A stretch of DNA of 10,267 nucleotides from contig JACUTX010000074.1 in NCBI GenBank assembly GCA_014859615.1, forward strand, positions 1 to 10,267, in the 5' to 3' direction. Positions 6,890 to 10,267 of this stretch are shown piece by piece; position 1 is the first letter of the stretch, and each line of letters begins with the position of its first letter. The translations under genes were made by a program, and so were the position numbers. Origin of the DNA: Desulfuromonadales bacterium. GTDB lineage: Bacteria; Desulfobacterota; Desulfuromonadia; Desulfuromonadales; UBA2294. The notes beneath the pieces are model-generated. The model was given only the letters and a program-made list of their open reading frames with translations. It was not told the DNA's origin and did not search any database.

Positions 6890-7662
6890 GGTTTGACTCC
6901 CTCCTGCCGTAATTTTTCAAGAAAAGGGGCATAACCATCCGCCCCCATCCAGTACTGAAGCAAATGACTCACCCCGCGCGCGGTCAGTGTCGCCCCGGCC
7001 AGACCATCGACCTGGTATTGAAAATTCTCAGCACTTTTGTCGACCTGCCCTTTGAGCACTTCAATCCGAACCCGGCCCGTCTCATCATAGATTTTTTTAC
7101 CCGGCCACTGACTTTTCCAGCCTGGATTGTCGATTTCACCCCCGAGACCCGGTGTTTCACCATGTTCGTAAAAAGCAAAACCGTTGACCGTGTTCAAATC
7201 GGCACTCAGAGAGATGAAGCCGTACATCGTTGACCAGAGCCCCTTGCCATGGACCGGTAGAATCAACTGCCGCAGCCGCCCCTCCTCCCTCACCAGATAG
7301 ACATTTTTGTAACGTGACCGCTTTTTGATATCGGCAAGATCGATCTCCTGAGGAATCAGACGGTTGGTTTCCGGGAGACGCGCCGCGGCGCGGCTATCGA
7401 AGGTGGCGGCATCAAACTCGGCGGTAAAATCTCCGCTCTGCAGATCGACGATCCTGGCCTCGATTGTACTGAATTGATCCTCAACCGGGATACCGGCATC
7501 GTAGAGCCCTGCCGCTAAAAGGATATTTCTCCTTTTCTCTTCGAGCTTGTTCTGTTCCTGACGACTACTCAGCCCTACAGCCGCAGCCGAAACCAGAATG
7601 GAGCAGACCACACAGAGGAGAAAGGCAACCGTCAGGACTTTTGCGGTACTATCCCTGGACAT
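6886..7662 (-). CDS. nqrC: Na+-translocating NADH:quinone reductase subunit C
   Basis: A 258-residue protein with one N-terminal membrane helix (about 9-30) and a periplasmic FMN-binding domain. The flavin is attached to T225 in DGLAGATLT (219-227), which fits the ApbE target pattern Dxx(S/T)GA(T/S) except that A222 stands where Ser or Thr is usual. Other family segments are [12 protein letters not shown] (139-150), [12 protein letters not shown] (166-177) and WPGKKI (186-191). NqrC accepts electrons from the NqrD/NqrE iron centre and passes them to the FMN of NqrB. The gene starts 14 nt before the nqrB stop, with GGAGG 7 nt upstream of its ATG, and overlaps nqrD by 4 nt, so the three are probably translationally coupled. 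Confidence 0.97.
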   Translation of the reverse strand: MSRDSTAKVLTVAFLLCVVCSILVSAAAVGLSSRQEQNKLEEKRRNILLAAGLYDAGIPVEDQFSTIEARIVDLQSGDFTAEFDAATFDSRAAARLPETNRLIPQEIDLADIKKRSRYKNVYLVREEGRLRQLILPVHGKGLWSTMYGFISLSADLNTVNGFAFYEHGETPGLGGEIDNPGWKSQWPGKKIYDETGRVRIEVLKGQVDKSAENFQYQVDGLAGATLTARGVSHLLQYWMGADGYAPFLEKLRQEGVKP

Positions 7663-8848
7663 GCTGCAACCTCCGCTTGATATGAAACTTGAGAACCAGT
7701 TGATCGATCACCGGCGCAAAAACATTACCGAACAGAATAGCGAGCATCATCCCTTCCGGGAAGGCCGGATTAACCACCCGGATCATGATACAGAGGCTGC
7801 CGATCAGAAAGCCGTAGAGCCATTGTCCCTCTTGGGTCATCGCACCGGAGACCGGATCGGTCGCCATAAAAACCAGACCAAAAGCGAGCCCGCCTAAAAC
7901 CAGATGCCAGTGTGGAGCGAGACCAAACATCGGGTTCGTACCGCTGCCGATCAGGTAAAAAAGCGTCGAGAGAGCGGTCGCGCCGATCAGGCCGGAGAGC
8001 ATGATCCGCCAGGAACCGATGCCGGTAAAGATTATCACCGCCGCGCCAAACAGACAGGCAAGAGCTGACGTCTCCCCCATGGAGCCGGGGATGGTGCCGA
8101 TAAAAGCATCAAACCAGCTGCTGACGGCAATCACCGCCTGTCCCCCCCCTTCGGCAGCACGACTCAACGCGGTTGCGCCGCTGAAACCATCGACCGCGGT
8201 CCAGACGCTGTTGCCAGAGATCTGCGCCGGATAGGCAAAAAAGAGGAAGGCGCGACCGGTCAGCGCCGGATTGAGAAAATTTTTGCCGGTGCCGCCGAAA
8301 ATCTCCTTGCCGATCACCACCCCGAAGCTGATTCCGAGCGCCACCTGCCAGAGCGGCAGGGTCGGCGGGCAGATCAGCGGAAAGAGCGAACCGGTAACCA
8401 GAAAACCCTCATTGATCTCGTGTCGCCGAACGATACTGAAAAACGCTTCCCAGAGGCCTCCGACGATATTGGTCACCAGATAGATCGGGATGAACCAGGC
8501 CGCCCCCAAAAGCAGATTATCAAACAGCGAATCCGGGTTGCCGCCGTAGCCGAGCAGCGCAAGGAGGGCGCCGCGCCACCCGTCAACGCTCCCGCCGGTG
8601 AGCTGCAGGGCGCTGTTCGCCTGAAAGCCGGTGTTCCAGATCGCCATAAAGAAACAGGGGAGAAGAGCGATGACAACAGTGATCATAACCCGTTTCAGAT
8701 CGATAGCATCACGCACGTGCGGCCCCGTAAGCGTCACGTCGCCAGGCGTATAGATAAAACTGTCAGCCGCTTCGTAAAGAGGGTAAAGACGGTTTAATTT
8801 CCCCCCCTTTGCGAAGTGGGGTTGCAGCATCTTCAATAGTTTACGCAC
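7649..8848 (-). CDS. nqrB: Na+-translocating NADH:quinone reductase subunit B
   Basis: A 399-residue membrane protein with about ten helices, the main Na+-channel and quinone-side subunit. FMN is carried covalently on T226 of [10 protein letters not shown] (220-229), a perfect ApbE target motif. Other marks are FIYTPGDVT (31-39), [10 protein letters not shown] (44-53), GGLWEAFF (130-137, with the glycine pair and E134 in the region tied to quinone-site inhibitors in Vibrio), [21 protein letters not shown] (181-201), [11 protein letters not shown] (328-338) and [14 protein letters not shown] (357-370). The start is GTG (8846-8848), 8 nt after nqrA; it keeps the conserved N-terminal segment that precedes HFAKGGK. 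An AAGGG about 11 nt upstream is a mediocre ribosome-binding site. Somewhat shorter than the Vibrio homologue, mainly in the first periplasmic loop. Confidence 0.98.
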   Translation of the reverse strand: MRKLLKMLQPHFAKGGKLNRLYPLYEAADSFIYTPGDVTLTGPHVRDAIDLKRVMITVVIALLPCFFMAIWNTGFQANSALQLTGGSVDGWRGALLALLGYGGNPDSLFDNLLLGAAWFIPIYLVTNIVGGLWEAFFSIVRRHEINEGFLVTGSLFPLICPPTLPLWQVALGISFGVVIGKEIFGGTGKNFLNPALTGRAFLFFAYPAQISGNSVWTAVDGFSGATALSRAAEGGGQAVIAVSSWFDAFIGTIPGSMGETSALACLFGAAVIIFTGIGSWRIMLSGLIGATALSTLFYLIGSGTNPMFGLAPHWHLVLGGLAFGLVFMATDPVSGAMTQEGQWLYGFLIGSLCIMIRVVNPAFPEGMMLAILFGNVFAPVIDQLVLKFHIKRRLQHVQG

Positions 8849-8856
8849 TCTGTTTA

Positions 8857-10194
8857 TTACCCTTCTGCTTCGATCTGTTGCAGGGCCTGCCGCAGATGAG
8901 AACCGTAATCGATCTTCCCGGAGCAGACAAAACTACACAAGGCAAGATCCTCTTCATCAAGTTCCAGACAGCCGAGACCTTGCGCCAGATCCGTATCGAG
9001 AGTGAGAAGCGAACGTAAGAGCCAGGTCGCCTTGATATTAAGTGGCATCACCTTCTCAAAAGCACCGATCGGCACCATGGCGCGCCGACTCCCGTGCGTG
9101 CTGGTTGTCAGCGCCAGCGGACGACGTGGCAAAAGCGACGCCGCAAAAACCCGCTTCACCGAAAAAGATTTAAACCCCGGCATCAACCAACCGAGAAATT
9201 TGCGTTGCGCGTCCTCTTTGAGGACCGAGACCTGATTATGATAACGACCAAGAAAATCACTCGCCTCAACCGCCCTGTAACCGCTTAACACCGACCCTGA
9301 AATGATACGATTCTCACCGGGCAAGAGCTGATTTGCCACCAGCTCTGAGAGACAGGCACCAACGCGGGTACGGAGCAGACGCGGGTATTTAACCGACGGT
9401 CCACAGAGCGCAACCACTCTTTCGGTCAGAATTTTCCCGGTGAGAAACAGATGGCCGATGGCAAGCACGTCCTGATAGCCGATGTGCCAGACCGTGCGCT
9501 TTTGGTCGACCCGCTCCAGAAAATGGATATGGGTCCCGACCAATCCGGCCGGGTGGCAGCCGGAAAACTCGCTCACCGTGATCCCCGCAGGCGCTGCGAT
9601 CTGCGCCGCAGGCTCTTTACAAAGATAGACCTTACCGTCTGTCAGCCGACGGATCAGTTGCAGCCCCGCTGAAAACTCTGCCGCCTTGTCGGAAATTATC
9701 AGCTCTGGATCGGCCGCCAGCGGGTTGGTATCCATGGCCGTGACAAACAGAGCCGCCGGTCGACTCCCCGGCACCGGAACCTTGCTGTAGGGACGGGTGC
9801 GCAGTGCGGTCCACAAACCGGAGTCGAGCAGTCGCTGTTCAACCTCTTCAGCGGTGAGCTGGTCGAATTGATCCGCATTTGTCGTCGGAAAGGTCTTTTC
9901 TTCACTCCCGGAAATCGCGATCACCAGGGAGAGAAAAGCGCGTCGTTCCCCCCGATTGATAGCAACCACCTTGCCGGAGGCCGGTGCGGTATAGACAATT
10001 TTCGGATGCTTTTTATCAGAGAAGAGCGGCTGGCCAAGAATCACCTGATCCCCCTCCGCAACCATCAGGGTCGGCTTCATATCGTGATAATCTCTCCCGA
10101 CAAGAGCGACATGCGCAACCTCAGAAGCGACCTCGACCTGCATCACAGGTGCGCCACGCAGAGGGAGATCAAGCCCTTTTTTAATCTGGATCAT
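8857..10194 (-). CDS. nqrA: Na+-translocating NADH:quinone reductase subunit A
   Basis: A 445-residue soluble subunit bound to the cytoplasmic side, near the family's usual length; by family knowledge it takes part in ubiquinone binding together with NqrB. The N-terminus [13 protein letters not shown] (2-14) and the barrel-sandwich segment with [14 protein letters not shown] (45-58) and YTAPASGKV (68-76) are typical of NqrA and related RnfC. Later come [39 protein letters not shown], and near the end [10 protein letters not shown], a good match to the family's terminal segment. The ATG at 10192-10194 is chosen because the protein then begins exactly at the conserved start, with AAAGG about 7 nt upstream. 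The frame stays open upstream to the window edge, but that extension has no family character. First gene of the operon. Confidence 0.97.
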   Translation of the reverse strand: MIQIKKGLDLPLRGAPVMQVEVASEVAHVALVGRDYHDMKPTLMVAEGDQVILGQPLFSDKKHPKIVYTAPASGKVVAINRGERRAFLSLVIAISGSEEKTFPTTNADQFDQLTAEEVEQRLLDSGLWTALRTRPYSKVPVPGSRPAALFVTAMDTNPLAADPELIISDKAAEFSAGLQLIRRLTDGKVYLCKEPAAQIAAPAGITVSEFSGCHPAGLVGTHIHFLERVDQKRTVWHIGYQDVLAIGHLFLTGKILTERVVALCGPSVKYPRLLRTRVGACLSELVANQLLPGENRIISGSVLSGYRAVEASDFLGRYHNQVSVLKEDAQRKFLGWLMPGFKSFSVKRVFAASLLPRRPLALTTSTHGSRRAMVPIGAFEKVMPLNIKATWLLRSLLTLDTDLAQGLGCLELDEEDLALCSFVCSGKIDYGSHLRQALQQIEAEG

Positions 10195-10267
10195 GGAAGA
10201 ACCTTTGGCTGGAAGATTAAGGGCCACGCAAAACTGACTACCGTAAGTTACGCAACTCCGCAAAAAG
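10195..10267 (-). promoter_or_regulatory. nqr operon leader (partial), with short inverted repeat
   Basis: These 73 nt lie upstream of nqrA and run to the window edge. They contain CGTAAGTTACG (10242-10252), a 5-bp inverted repeat around one base, which is the size of a small operator half-pair. The hexamer ACGCAA occurs on either side (10226-10231 and 10250-10255). I see no convincing -35/-10 pair on the minus strand, so the promoter is probably further upstream, outside the window. Confidence 0.25.

Noticed and set aside
4406..10194. RNF complex instead of NQR
   Set aside because: RNF lacks an NqrF-type NADH/FAD/ferredoxin subunit and has a polyferredoxin RnfB. The gene order A-B-C-D-E-F and NqrF itself are diagnostic of NQR.
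10195..10263. Upstream extension of nqrA by 23 codons
   Set aside because: The extension has no similarity to NqrA N-termini, while the internal ATG at 10192-10194 begins exactly at the conserved segment and has an AAAGG upstream.

Overview
The window carries one compact block of genes, all on the minus strand. Read right to left, it begins with a complete Na+-translocating NADH:quinone oxidoreductase operon (nqrA-B-C-D-E-F, about 10194 to 4406). The block continues without a break into a small ferritin-like helical protein, the flavin transferase apbE and a very short nqrM, ending at 2742. Spacings in this nine-gene run are 21 nt or less, and several genes overlap or abut, so it reads as one transcription unit. 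After a 254-nt gap come rsmB (16S rRNA m5C methyltransferase), rpe (ribulose-phosphate 3-epimerase) and the first 85 codons of a homocysteine S-methyltransferase-type gene that leaves the window on the left.

The host is most likely a Gram-negative, Na+-using bacterium. NQR with apbE and nqrM is typical of marine and host-associated proteobacteria and relatives. The rsmB-rpe pair, the YitJ-type homocysteine methyltransferase start and the moderate GC content fit a marine Desulfuromonas/Pelobacter-like lineage. This is a judgement from gene style, not a search result.

The nqr block encodes both the pump and its assembly factors. NqrF takes electrons from NADH through FAD and a [2Fe-2S] cluster. 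NqrD and NqrE hold an intramembrane iron centre on four cysteines. NqrC and NqrB carry FMN on threonines (T225 and T226 here) attached by ApbE. NqrA and NqrB serve the quinone side, and NqrM is needed to build the iron centre of NqrD/NqrE. The ferritin-like protein between nqrF and apbE is the only member without a known NQR role.

The gap between nqrM and rsmB (2488-2741) is not empty. On the plus strand, opposite to every gene, it holds a perfect TTGACA -35 box, a reasonable -10 and, about 75 nt later, a strong intrinsic terminator whose loop is C-rich and contains CCUCCUU, the anti-Shine-Dalgarno sequence. This looks like a small RNA gene and is the most interesting non-coding signal here. 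I saw no tRNA, rRNA, CRISPR array, insertion sequence or phage gene.
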